Part shown: positions 1-5,894 of the stretch, piece after piece
Position numbering within the stretch: the first letter of the stretch is position 1
Layout of the letters: each line of letters begins with the position of its first letter
Notes under the pieces: model-generated
What the model was told of the DNA's origin: nothing
Databases searched by the model: none
The model's input: the letters and a program-made list of their open reading frames with translations, nothing else
DNA from: Bacteroides sp. CAG:709
GTDB taxonomy: Bacteria; Bacteroidota; Bacteroidia; Bacteroidales; UBA932
Direction of reading: 5' to 3'
DNA length: 6,777 nt
Assembly (NCBI GenBank): GCA_000434935.1
Contig: FR882185.1
Coordinates: 6,555 to 13,331, forward strand
Program-made: the position numbers and the translations under genes

Positions 1-350
1 GGGCCGCCGCCGATGATGGCGACTTTCTTTCCTTTTTCCGTACCGACTGCCGCATGCGCCTTGAAAATGTAGTCACATGAAAGCTCGGCTTCGATTTCAT
101 GCCACGCTACGGGATTTTTCTTGGCGTTCAATACGCAATGCCCGTAACAGCTTTTGCTCCAATCACATACGAGGCTGGTTATTGCAGAGAAAGGATTGTT
201 TTTATACAATATGGAGGCTGCTTCCTCATATTGTCCTTCGCGATAAAGCTTTATGATTGCCGGAACGTCTGTTTCCACGGCGCAGGCCGCCTTACATCTC
301 GGGATTTTACAAAGCAAGCATTTCCCTGCTTCTGAACTAGTTTTAGTCAT
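1..350 (-). CDS. Fe-S/FAD NAD(P)-dependent oxidoreductase, GltD-like, N-terminal part (cut by window edge)
   Basis: Reading leftward from an ATG at 348-350, 116 codons stay open to the window edge, so only the N-terminus is seen. The protein starts with a cysteine-rich domain: C11-x2-C14-x4-C19-x3-C23, then DVP (28-30), an NPF motif at 52-54, and C62-x5-C68-x3-C72. This is the layout of the two-[4Fe-4S] domain (Fer4_20) that precedes the flavin domain in glutamate synthase small subunit and dihydropyrimidine dehydrogenase. The visible part ends with VAIIGGG (110-116), the start of the FAD-binding Rossmann glycine motif. Members pass electrons between NAD(P)H, FAD and Fe-S clusters in the cytoplasm. 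The substrate of this one cannot be told: GltD, NfnB-like transhydrogenase and PreT-like subunits share this start. It lies 125 nt downstream of the nitroreductase gene on the same strand but has its own promoter. Confidence 0.85.
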   Translation of the reverse strand, partial: MTKTSSEAGKCLLCKIPRCKAACAVETDVPAIIKLYREGQYEEAASILYKNNPFSAITSLVCDWSKSCYGHCVLNAKKNPVAWHEIEAELSCDYIFKAHAAVGTEKGKKVAIIGGG

Positions 351-376
351 ATCTAACCTATTATTTTGTAATTTCC

Positions 377-410
377 CAAAGATATGAATTCTGTTCGTAT
401 TTTTCAACAA
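377..410 (-). promoter_or_regulatory. Bacteroidota-type promoter of the Fe-S oxidoreductase gene
   Basis: On the minus strand the -7 element TATCTTTG (377-384) matches TAnnTTTG exactly. Two overlapping-frame TTG triplets (405-407 and 408-410) lie upstream, the nearer one 20 nt away, the spacing expected for the primary sigma factor of Bacteroidota. The predicted transcript starts about 20 nt before the ATG at 350, and the leader is A/T-rich without a Shine-Dalgarno. This suggests the oxidoreductase can be transcribed independently of the nitroreductase upstream. Confidence 0.65.
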
Positions 411-475
411 CTCGCGTCCGGCAAGTTGACGTCGTGCTTGGTTTTCGCTCAAAATGCATGTCCGTCGCTATGGAA

Positions 476-1063
476 TTACCATTTGTTGTAATGAATCTTG
501 GAAGGATCCCATTTGTCTTTCGGCTGGAACTCTCCGTCCGGGTGACCTACCGGAACGATGCAGAGGGGATGAATTGTCTCAGGAAGTTCCAATGCGGTTT
601 TCACTATTGCGGAACGCTCCTCGTCAGAGGCTGCCGTCCAGACTGCACCAAGCCCCATGGCCTCGGCTGCCAGCAATAAATTCTCTGTCGCAGCGGAACA
701 ATCATCGGTCCAGAACTTGCTATAACCTGAAAGGTCGGCGCATACGACAATCGCCACCGGAGCAGTGTCCAGCCTTGCATAAGGAAGCAATTCCGCCATT
801 GATGCCAATTTCTCCTTGTCGTTGACCACCACAAATCTCCATGGCTGTGAATTCATTGCGCTAGGTGCGGCCATAGCTGCTTTAAGCAATGTCTCCACTT
901 GTTTGTCAGAAACAGGTTCCGAAGTGAACTTGCGCACGGATTTGCGGGAAAAGATGTTCTCCAGGACTATATCAGCCTTCTGAGACTCTGAAATATTGTT
1001 ACAAGATACCATAGTGATAAATGTCAGACCCGCCAAAGCGAGCAATTTTGTAAATGTCTTCAT
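476..1063 (-). CDS. Nitroreductase family lipoprotein
   Basis: This 195-residue protein has a classic lipoprotein signal: K2 and K6, a hydrophobic stretch (7-19) and a lipobox ending MVSC with the acylated Cys at 21. The mature part is a compact nitroreductase fold. It has the N-terminal FMN-phosphate motif R40-K-S42-V-R44, then APSAMNSQPWRF (66-77), a GLGAVWTA segment, and a C-terminal PVGHPDGE followed by a short basic tail. The family binds FMN, usually as dimers, and reduces nitro groups, quinones or related acceptors with NAD(P)H; the natural substrate here is unknown. The lipid anchor is odd, because most nitroreductases are cytoplasmic and NAD(P)H is not expected outside. Lipoprotein nitroreductases do recur in Bacteroidales, to my knowledge. 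It is transcribed divergently from the phosphate transporter operon and ends 125 nt before the next minus-strand gene. No Shine-Dalgarno is visible at the ATG; the signal peptide fixes the start. Confidence 0.9.
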   Translation of the reverse strand: MKTFTKLLALAGLTFITMVSCNNISESQKADIVLENIFSRKSVRKFTSEPVSDKQVETLLKAAMAAPSAMNSQPWRFVVVNDKEKLASMAELLPYARLDTAPVAIVVCADLSGYSKFWTDDCSAATENLLLAAEAMGLGAVWTAASDEERSAIVKTALELPETIHPLCIVPVGHPDGEFQPKDKWDPSKIHYNKW

Positions 1064-1071
1064 CTGAAATT

Positions 1072-1102
1072 CAAATTTTCATAAAACGGCTGCTGCTACA
1101 AA
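1072..1102 (-). promoter_or_regulatory. Candidate promoter of the nitroreductase gene
   Basis: On the minus strand a TTTG (1099-1102) lies 19 nt from AAAATTTG (1072-1079), which matches TAnnTTTG except for its first base. It would place the transcript start only a few nucleotides before the ATG at 1063, so the leader would be very short. The region is A/T-rich and a chance match is possible. Confidence 0.3.
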
Positions 1103-1166
1103 ATTTTTACCAGAATTTCAAATTTCGTCTCCGGTCATGTTGATTTTTTTTTGACATTGAAAATAG

Positions 1167-1223
1167 AGATTGGCGCAAGCAGTGGTAAAAGATTTGGCGA
1201 GATTATTGTTATATTTGTAGATT
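1167..1223 (+). repeat. Cluster of AGATT direct repeats upstream of the pst operon
   Basis: AGATTGGCG (1167-1175) is repeated almost exactly as AGATTTGGCG (1190-1199). The AGATT core appears twice more, at 1200-1204 and 1219-1223. The copies lie directly upstream of and across the candidate -7 element at 1210-1217, where an activator or repressor would bind. No known regulator motif is recognised here; the E. coli Pho box CTGTCAT is absent. Start-to-start spacings are 23, 10 and 19 nt, so only some are near whole helical turns. Confidence 0.35.
1210..1217 (+). promoter_or_regulatory. Candidate -7 element of the pst operon promoter
   Basis: TATATTTG is an exact match to the Bacteroidota -7 consensus TAnnTTTG and lies 49 nt before the ATG at 1267. 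No TTG or TTTG is found at the usual 19-20 nt upstream: that position reads as an A-run near 1187-1190, and the nearest TTTG (1193-1196) is only 13 nt away. A weak -33 with repeats next to it would fit an activator-dependent promoter, such as a phosphate-starvation one, but that is inference. A second, poorer candidate is CGTATTTG at 1230-1237 with TTG at 1206-1208. Confidence 0.45.
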
Positions 1224-1266
1224 GAGTTTCGTATTTGATGTGCGGAACGGATAAAACGTGTACGAT

Positions 1267-3192
1267 ATGAACAAACCGCTATTGGCTGCTGCGGCTGTTC
1301 TGGCTGTGAGTGTCCTTGCTTCGTGCGGCATGGGGAAATCCGGCGGGAGAGATGAGAATCTGGGAGGACAGGTCTCGGTATCAGGGGCATTTGCCCTGTA
1401 CCCTCTGGCAGTGCAGTGGTCAAATGATTTTCAGGTGAAATACCCTGGAGTAAAGATAGATATATCTGCCGGAGGTGCCGGCAAAGGAATGACTGACGTT
1501 CTGAACGGGATGGTGGACTATGCCATGCTCTCCCGTGAACTGCATAAGGAAGAAGCAGATGCCGGCGCAGTTGCATTCATCGTGGGGCGCGATGCCGTGA
1601 TACCGGATTTCTGCAGCAGGAATCCTTATGCGGACATCTTGTTGAAACGTGGACTCACTTCAGAAGAAGCCAGAAAAATCTGGGTGACAGGAGAAATCAG
1701 CACCTGGGGACAGTTGCTGGGTAACGGCGAACGCCACAAGATTCGTGTATATACCCGTTCCGATGCATGCGGGGCGGCACAGACATTCGCATCCTGGTTC
1801 GGTGCCAAGCAAGAAGACCTTCGCGGAACCGCAGTGTTCGGTGATCCCGGAATTGCCAAGGCCGTGCAGAACGACAAATGGGGTGTGGGCTTCAATAACC
1901 TGGCGTATGCGTATGACCCTCAGACACATAGACTGCAGGACGGCCTCGCGGTCATACCTATCGACTCTGACATGGACGGCGTGATAAGTCCAGAAGAGGA
2001 TTTTTACGAGACCAAGGAAAAACTTGTCCATGCCATCGAGACCGACATGTTTCCGACGCCGCCTGCCAGAGATCTTTACTTCGTCTCCAAAGGCGCGCCC
2101 AAGGACTCCGCATCCCTGGCGTTCCTGAAATACATCCTGAAAGAAGGACAGCGTTTCAATGAACCCGCCGGCTATGTGCAGATTTCCGGCAAGATGCAGA
2201 GCGAAAACAAATCTCTTCTGCGCAATGCCAGCAAGGCTTCGAACCTGAAGCAGAACAATACACAGACGATAGTATATGTGTTTATCGGCCTGATAATCGG
2301 TCTGTTGGCATTGTTCAGCGGCTCGATTTTCCAGAAATCATTGAACAAGAGGAGGATTTACAAACAGAATCTTTCCTCGGTTTTCATGTTCATACTGACG
2401 ATATCTTCGGTGCTGCTGCTCATCGCGATGATAGCGGGACTTACGATAAAATCAATGCCGATTCTCCAGGAAAACTCATTCTGGGATCTGGTATCATCTT
2501 CTGAATGGAAGCCATCCCAGAAAAAATTCGGATTCCTTCCGTTCATTACAGGAACATTGACAGTAACCTTTCTGGCGATACTCATTTCATTGCCGTTGTC
2601 GCTGCTCACTGCGATTTCATTGACAGAATACTCGAAGAAATTTGTGCGCAAATTCATTTATCCTGCATTGGACATCCTTGCGGCACTCCCTTCGGTCATC
2701 TATGGCGTGTGGGGAATCCTGCTGCTGATTCCGGTTACCGGGTATTCTCTCCTCACGGCGTCGCTGGTCCTCTGCGTCATGATCCTGCCTATTATGGTGA
2801 GCCTTTTCGTGGAAATATTCTCGGCTGTGCCACAGGATTTAAGAGACGCATCCATGTCGCTTGGAGCTACCAAATGGCAGACTACCAGGCGGGTAGTGCT
2901 TAAAAAATCATTGTCCGGAATATTTGCGGCCGTCGTACTGGCATTGTCCAAGGCGATGGGCGAGACAATCGCGGTGATGATGGTCTGCGGCAGTATTCCT
3001 GCCATTCCTCAATCATTGTTCAAGGGCTTCTATACGTTGCCGGCATTGATCGGAAACAATTACGGCGAGATGGCATCGGTGCCGCTCTACGAATCGGCGA
3101 TCATGTTCGCCGCTCTGCTGTTGCTGGTCATTGTCGTAATTTTCAATGTCCTTTCTCGTGTGATTTTATATAAAGTACAGAAACAGAGTTGA
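1267..3192 (+). CDS. pstSC: Fused phosphate-binding lipoprotein and permease (PstS-PstC) of the phosphate ABC transporter
   Basis: One 641-residue protein carries two Pst components. Residues 1-20 are a lipoprotein signal ending LASC (Cys 20). Residues about 35-307 are a PstS binding domain with SGAFALYP (39-46), VD with Asp84 and the anion-site segment TRSDACGAA around R164-A170. Residues 233-244 form a perfect EF-hand-like loop, DSDMDGVISPEE. A first membrane helix (about 334-355) is followed by a basic cytoplasmic stretch (KRR at 361-363), then the PstC permease from about 372 with its EAA loop DASMSLGAT (527-535) that docks on PstB. In most bacteria PstS and PstC are separate; here the extra helix brings the chain back to the cytoplasm so PstC keeps its normal topology. 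GTG at 1258 would add three residues before the signal peptide, so ATG 1267 is preferred. The pstA start follows the stop by 2 nt, and the operon order supports phosphate import. Confidence 0.92.
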   Translation: MNKPLLAAAAVLAVSVLASCGMGKSGGRDENLGGQVSVSGAFALYPLAVQWSNDFQVKYPGVKIDISAGGAGKGMTDVLNGMVDYAMLSRELHKEEADAGAVAFIVGRDAVIPDFCSRNPYADILLKRGLTSEEARKIWVTGEISTWGQLLGNGERHKIRVYTRSDACGAAQTFASWFGAKQEDLRGTAVFGDPGIAKAVQNDKWGVGFNNLAYAYDPQTHRLQDGLAVIPIDSDMDGVISPEEDFYETKEKLVHAIETDMFPTPPARDLYFVSKGAPKDSASLAFLKYILKEGQRFNEPAGYVQISGKMQSENKSLLRNASKASNLKQNNTQTIVYVFIGLIIGLLALFSGSIFQKSLNKRRIYKQNLSSVFMFILTISSVLLLIAMIAGLTIKSMPILQENSFWDLVSSSEWKPSQKKFGFLPFITGTLTVTFLAILISLPLSLLTAISLTEYSKKFVRKFIYPALDILAALPSVIYGVWGILLLIPVTGYSLLTASLVLCVMILPIMVSLFVEIFSAVPQDLRDASMSLGATKWQTTRRVVLKKSLSGIFAAVVLALSKAMGETIAVMMVCGSIPAIPQSLFKGFYTLPALIGNNYGEMASVPLYESAIMFAALLLLVIVVIFNVLSRVILYKVQKQS

Positions 3193-3194
3193 TT

Positions 3195-4046
3195 ATGGGG
3201 AAGCTTAAAAGTAAATTCATCGAAGAAAAAGTGTTCATGGGCCTCATGTGGATAGCTGTGGCCGTGGTGCTGCTGGTGGTGGCTTCCATCATCTGGACGA
3301 TATTCGTGAAGGGTATCGGAGCGATTTCCTGGGAAATGGTTTCCAGCGCTCCAGGAAAGAATTGGAATACAGCTGATGACGGAGGATTTCTCAATGCCAT
3401 CGTGGGCTCGTTGCTGGTGGTGGCGCCGGCTACATTGATTGCCATGGTCGTGAGCATCCCGGTGGTGTTCTATATGAACCTGTACCGCAGACGCTCCAAT
3501 TGGCTTTCTTACGTTGCGAGACTGGTGTACGACGTGCTATATGGCATTCCTTCAATCGTTTATGGCGCATTTGCATTCATGATAATGGTAATGGTCGGCA
3601 TGAGGGCTTCGCTTCTGGGCGGTATCATTGTCAGTACATTGCTGATTATACCTATGTTCATTAGGAGCGGTGACGAGATTTCCAAATCGGTGCCTGACGA
3701 CATGATTGATGCGGCATTTTCACTGGGCGCGACCAAATGGGAAACATTGAAAGTAGTAGTCAAACAGGTGCTGCCGGGAATGGCGACGGCGACGCTTCTC
3801 GCAGTGGGTAAAGCAATCGGCGACGCGGCGGCGGTCATGTTCACTGCCGGCTTTTCCGACTCGGTGGCGACTTCATTGTCCTCACCTACAGCGACATTGC
3901 CTCTGGCTATTTTCAATTGGATAACAATGCCGGAGCCATTCCCTGGAAGGGCTTATGCGGCGGCGCTGGTGCTGACTGTCATTGTGCTGATTCTCAGTCT
4001 CGGAGGCCGGTGGATTACTAATCATTTCACTAAGAACAACATGTAG
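3195..4046 (+). CDS. pstA: Phosphate ABC transporter permease PstA
   Basis: A 283-residue inner-membrane permease of the MetI-like fold, close to the usual PstA length. It opens with a short cytoplasmic N-terminus and a first helix near residues 17-37. A periplasmic loop follows (GAISWEMVSSAPG), then the core helices. The EAA loop DAAFSLGATKWETL begins at Asp172, with the key Gly at 178; this is the cytoplasmic contact for the PstB ATPase. The segment after it (VGKAIGDAAAVMFTAG) and the C-terminal ALVLTVIVLILSL helix match PstA-family patterns, including G-D where PstC has G-E. With the PstC half of the upstream fusion it would form the channel. ATG 3195 starts 2 nt after the pstSC stop, which suggests translational coupling; a TTG two codons earlier is less likely. 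Confidence 0.93.
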   Translation: MGKLKSKFIEEKVFMGLMWIAVAVVLLVVASIIWTIFVKGIGAISWEMVSSAPGKNWNTADDGGFLNAIVGSLLVVAPATLIAMVVSIPVVFYMNLYRRRSNWLSYVARLVYDVLYGIPSIVYGAFAFMIMVMVGMRASLLGGIIVSTLLIIPMFIRSGDEISKSVPDDMIDAAFSLGATKWETLKVVVKQVLPGMATATLLAVGKAIGDAAAVMFTAGFSDSVATSLSSPTATLPLAIFNWITMPEPFPGRAYAAALVLTVIVLILSLGGRWITNHFTKNNM

Positions 4047-4049
4047 AAT

Positions 4050-4826
4050 ATGGAACAGAATATGAAAAAAGAACCGCTTACAGTCAGGAATCTTAATCTT
4101 TCCATCGAAGGAAGGCCTATTCTGAAGAATATAAATCTGACATTTCCGGAGAACAAGATAACATGTATAGTAGGTCCGTCGGGCTGCGGCAAGAGTACAT
4201 TGCTCAAGACTCTTAACCGATTGATTGACAATGTGGATGATGTCGAAATCGACGGGCAGATCATGATTGGAAGCCAGAATATTATCGGGGCGAAATACAG
4301 CGACCTCATCGAGTTGAGGCGTCGTGTGGGGCTGGTGCCTCAGCGTCCGTGTCCGCTTCCGATGTCCATATTTGACAATGTGGCTTACGGCTGCCGCATC
4401 CATGGCATGCATACGAAGAAATCCGAGTTGAATGATGTCGTGGAAAAATACCTTACCGAGGTGGGCCTGTGGGAAGAGGTGAAAGACAGGTTGCAGAGCT
4501 CTGCCATGAGGCTTTCCATCGGTCAGCAGCAGCGGCTCTGCCTCGCCAGGAGTCTTGCCGTGGAGCCGGATTTCATTCTGGCTGACGAGGCTACGAGTGC
4601 CCTGGACCCTGTTTCCAGCAAGACTGTGGAGGACCTTTTCGTAAAATTAAAGGAAAATTACTCCATCATCATGGTGACACATACATTGAGACAGGCATTG
4701 AGAATCGCGGATTATGCCGTGTTCCTTTATCTGGGCGAAGTCATTGAAACCGGTGATGCCGCACAGGTGTTCGGCGAACCGCGTGAGGAGCTGACCAAAA
4801 AGTATTTGGCGGGAGTATTTAGCTAG
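4050..4826 (+). CDS. pstB: Phosphate ABC transporter ATP-binding protein PstB (divergent)
   Basis: A 258-residue ABC ATPase, the usual PstB size. It shows Walker A GPSGCGKST (42-50), Q-loop Gln98 in LVPQRP, the PstB-typical SIFDNVAYG, EVKDRLQSSA, a signature motif at 155-159, Walker B with Asp179-Glu180, SALDP, and H-loop His211. It hydrolyses ATP on the cytoplasmic face to drive PstC/PstA. Two positions are unusual. The signature reads LSIGQ rather than LSGGQ, and Walker B continues DEATSALD rather than DEPTSALD. VTHTLRQALRIAD also replaces the common VTHNMQQAARVSD. Catalytic residues are intact, so activity is expected. The start ATG lies 3 nt after the pstA stop; Met5 (4062) is an alternative start. 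The operon ends here: no phoU follows within the window, although PhoU often accompanies PstB. Confidence 0.92.
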   Translation: MEQNMKKEPLTVRNLNLSIEGRPILKNINLTFPENKITCIVGPSGCGKSTLLKTLNRLIDNVDDVEIDGQIMIGSQNIIGAKYSDLIELRRRVGLVPQRPCPLPMSIFDNVAYGCRIHGMHTKKSELNDVVEKYLTEVGLWEEVKDRLQSSAMRLSIGQQQRLCLARSLAVEPDFILADEATSALDPVSSKTVEDLFVKLKENYSIIMVTHTLRQALRIADYAVFLYLGEVIETGDAAQVFGEPREELTKKYLAGVFS

Positions 4827-4843
4827 AAGAGGGAAATATTTGT

Positions 4844-4851
4844 TAACTTTG
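4844..4851 (+). promoter_or_regulatory. Candidate -7 element of the cysD promoter
   Basis: TAACTTTG, followed by CA, is an exact match to the Bacteroidota -7 consensus TAnnTTTG. It lies in the 84-nt gap between pstB and cysD and would give a leader of roughly 50 nt. The -33 side is weak: only TTTA at 4818-4821, 22 nt away. It suggests that cysDN is transcribed separately from the phosphate operon, although read-through is possible since no terminator hairpin is visible in the gap. Confidence 0.5.
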
Positions 4852-4910
4852 CAGTCTTTGGAGTTGAGGGATTGCGTAATGGATTGATAATAATTAGAAA
4901 GAATATAAAA

Positions 4911-5816
4911 ATGAGCGAACATCTGACGCATTTGAAAGAACTTGAGGCTGAGTCCATTTACATCCTTAGGGAGGTCGCAGCGCAGTTCGAGCGTCCTTGC
5001 ATTTTGTTTTCAGGCGGCAAGGACTCGATTGTATTGACATATCTTGCTTACAAGGCATTCTATCCGGCGAAAATTCCGTTCCCGCTGGTGCACATCGACA
5101 CAGGGCACAACTTCCCGGAAACCTTGACATACAGGGATGACTTGGTCAAGAAGCTTGGCGCAGACCTCATTGTAGGTTATGTGCAGGACTCCATCGATGA
5201 AGGAAAGGTGAAAGAGGAGACCGGTTTCAATGCCAGCCGCAACAAGCTCCAGACGGTAACGCTTCTGGATACTCTTGCCAAGTATAAATTCGATGCCGCA
5301 TGTGGCGGAGCGCGTCGTGATGAGGAAAAGGCCCGTGCGAAAGAGCGTATTTTCTCTCATCGTGATGAGTTCGGCCAGTGGAATCCGAAGAATCAGCGCC
5401 CTGAGTTGTGGGATATCTACAACGGCATGAAGAATCCTGGCGAGCATTTCCGCGTGTTCCCTATCAGCAACTGGACGGAAATGGATGTATGGCAGTATAT
5501 CTATCAGGAGGGAATCGAACTTCCAAGCCTGTATTATACTCATAAGAGAAAGGCGTTCTTCCGTGATGGCCAATGGCTTGCAGCGGAACCGCCGGTAATC
5601 ATGCGCCGTCCTGAAGAGGAGGTCGTAGAGAAAGAGGTGCGTTGCAGGACAATCGGTGACATTACCTGTACAGGACTTACATTGTCACATGCCCACAGCA
5701 TTGAAGATATCATCGACGAGATCGCGTCTTCACGTGTGACCGAGCGTGGCGGCAGAGCTGATGACAAACGTTCAGAGACAGCAATGGAGGACCGCAAGAA
5801 AGCCGGTTATTTCTAG
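4911..5816 (+). CDS. cysD: Sulfate adenylyltransferase subunit 2 (CysD)
   Basis: This 301-residue protein matches CysD in length (E. coli CysD is about 302) and along its whole sequence. It opens LTHLKELEAESIYILREVA and has the PP-loop SGGKDS (34-39) that binds ATP, then VHIDTGHNFPET. The conserved GGARRDEEKARAKERI starts at Gly132, followed by WNPKNQRPELW, FPISNWTEMDVWQYI and the C-terminal KAGYF. It is the catalytic subunit of cytoplasmic ATP sulfurylase, making APS and PPi from ATP and sulfate, driven by GTP hydrolysis in CysN. APS feeds cysteine synthesis or, via PAPS, sulfated or sulfonated products; nothing in the window decides which. ATG 4911 is chosen because the family N-terminus begins there; a TTG 39 nt upstream adds residues with no family match. 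The Bacteroidota-style leader has no Shine-Dalgarno. cysN follows after 78 nt. Confidence 0.97.
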   Translation: MSEHLTHLKELEAESIYILREVAAQFERPCILFSGGKDSIVLTYLAYKAFYPAKIPFPLVHIDTGHNFPETLTYRDDLVKKLGADLIVGYVQDSIDEGKVKEETGFNASRNKLQTVTLLDTLAKYKFDAACGGARRDEEKARAKERIFSHRDEFGQWNPKNQRPELWDIYNGMKNPGEHFRVFPISNWTEMDVWQYIYQEGIELPSLYYTHKRKAFFRDGQWLAAEPPVIMRRPEEEVVEKEVRCRTIGDITCTGLTLSHAHSIEDIIDEIASSRVTERGGRADDKRSETAMEDRKKAGYF

Positions 5817-5894
5817 TAGAGAGCAGGCGGCTCCCGATGCAGGGAACTGGTACTGTTGGCTGTAAGTATTTATTTATCAGAAACTTGTAAACAA

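Noticed and set aside
411..475. Possible terminator after the nitroreductase gene
   Set aside because: Only weak pairing (CAAG/CTTG around a GACGTC core) and no T-tract on the minus strand, so not called.
1151..1156. TTGACA, a perfect E. coli-type -35 box, after a 9-T run
   Set aside because: No -10 box lies 16-18 nt downstream, and the other promoters here are of the Bacteroidota type.
1258..1266. GTG start for pstSC, three codons before the ATG
   Set aside because: It would place MYD before the lipoprotein signal; the ATG at 1267 gives a standard MNK-plus-hydrophobic signal peptide.
3189..3194. TTG start for pstA, overlapping the pstSC stop
   Set aside because: The ATG at 3195 is two codons later and a better start; the extra Met-Ile adds nothing recognisable.
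4872..4910. TTG start for cysD, 13 codons before the ATG
   Set aside because: The added residues have no match to the CysD family, whose N-terminus begins at the ATG at 4911, and they would overlap the expected leader.
5010..5573. Long open frame antisense to cysD (187 codons), and similar antisense frames over pstSC, pstA, pstB and cysN
   Set aside because: They lie fully opposite well-supported genes, show no recognisable domain and are explained by the codon bias of the sense genes.
5832..5845. Small hairpin (TCCC / GGGA, 6-nt loop) between cysD and cysN
   Set aside because: Only four perfect pairs and no following T-run, so it is neither a credible terminator nor a recognisable riboswitch; the 78-nt gap otherwise shows nothing.
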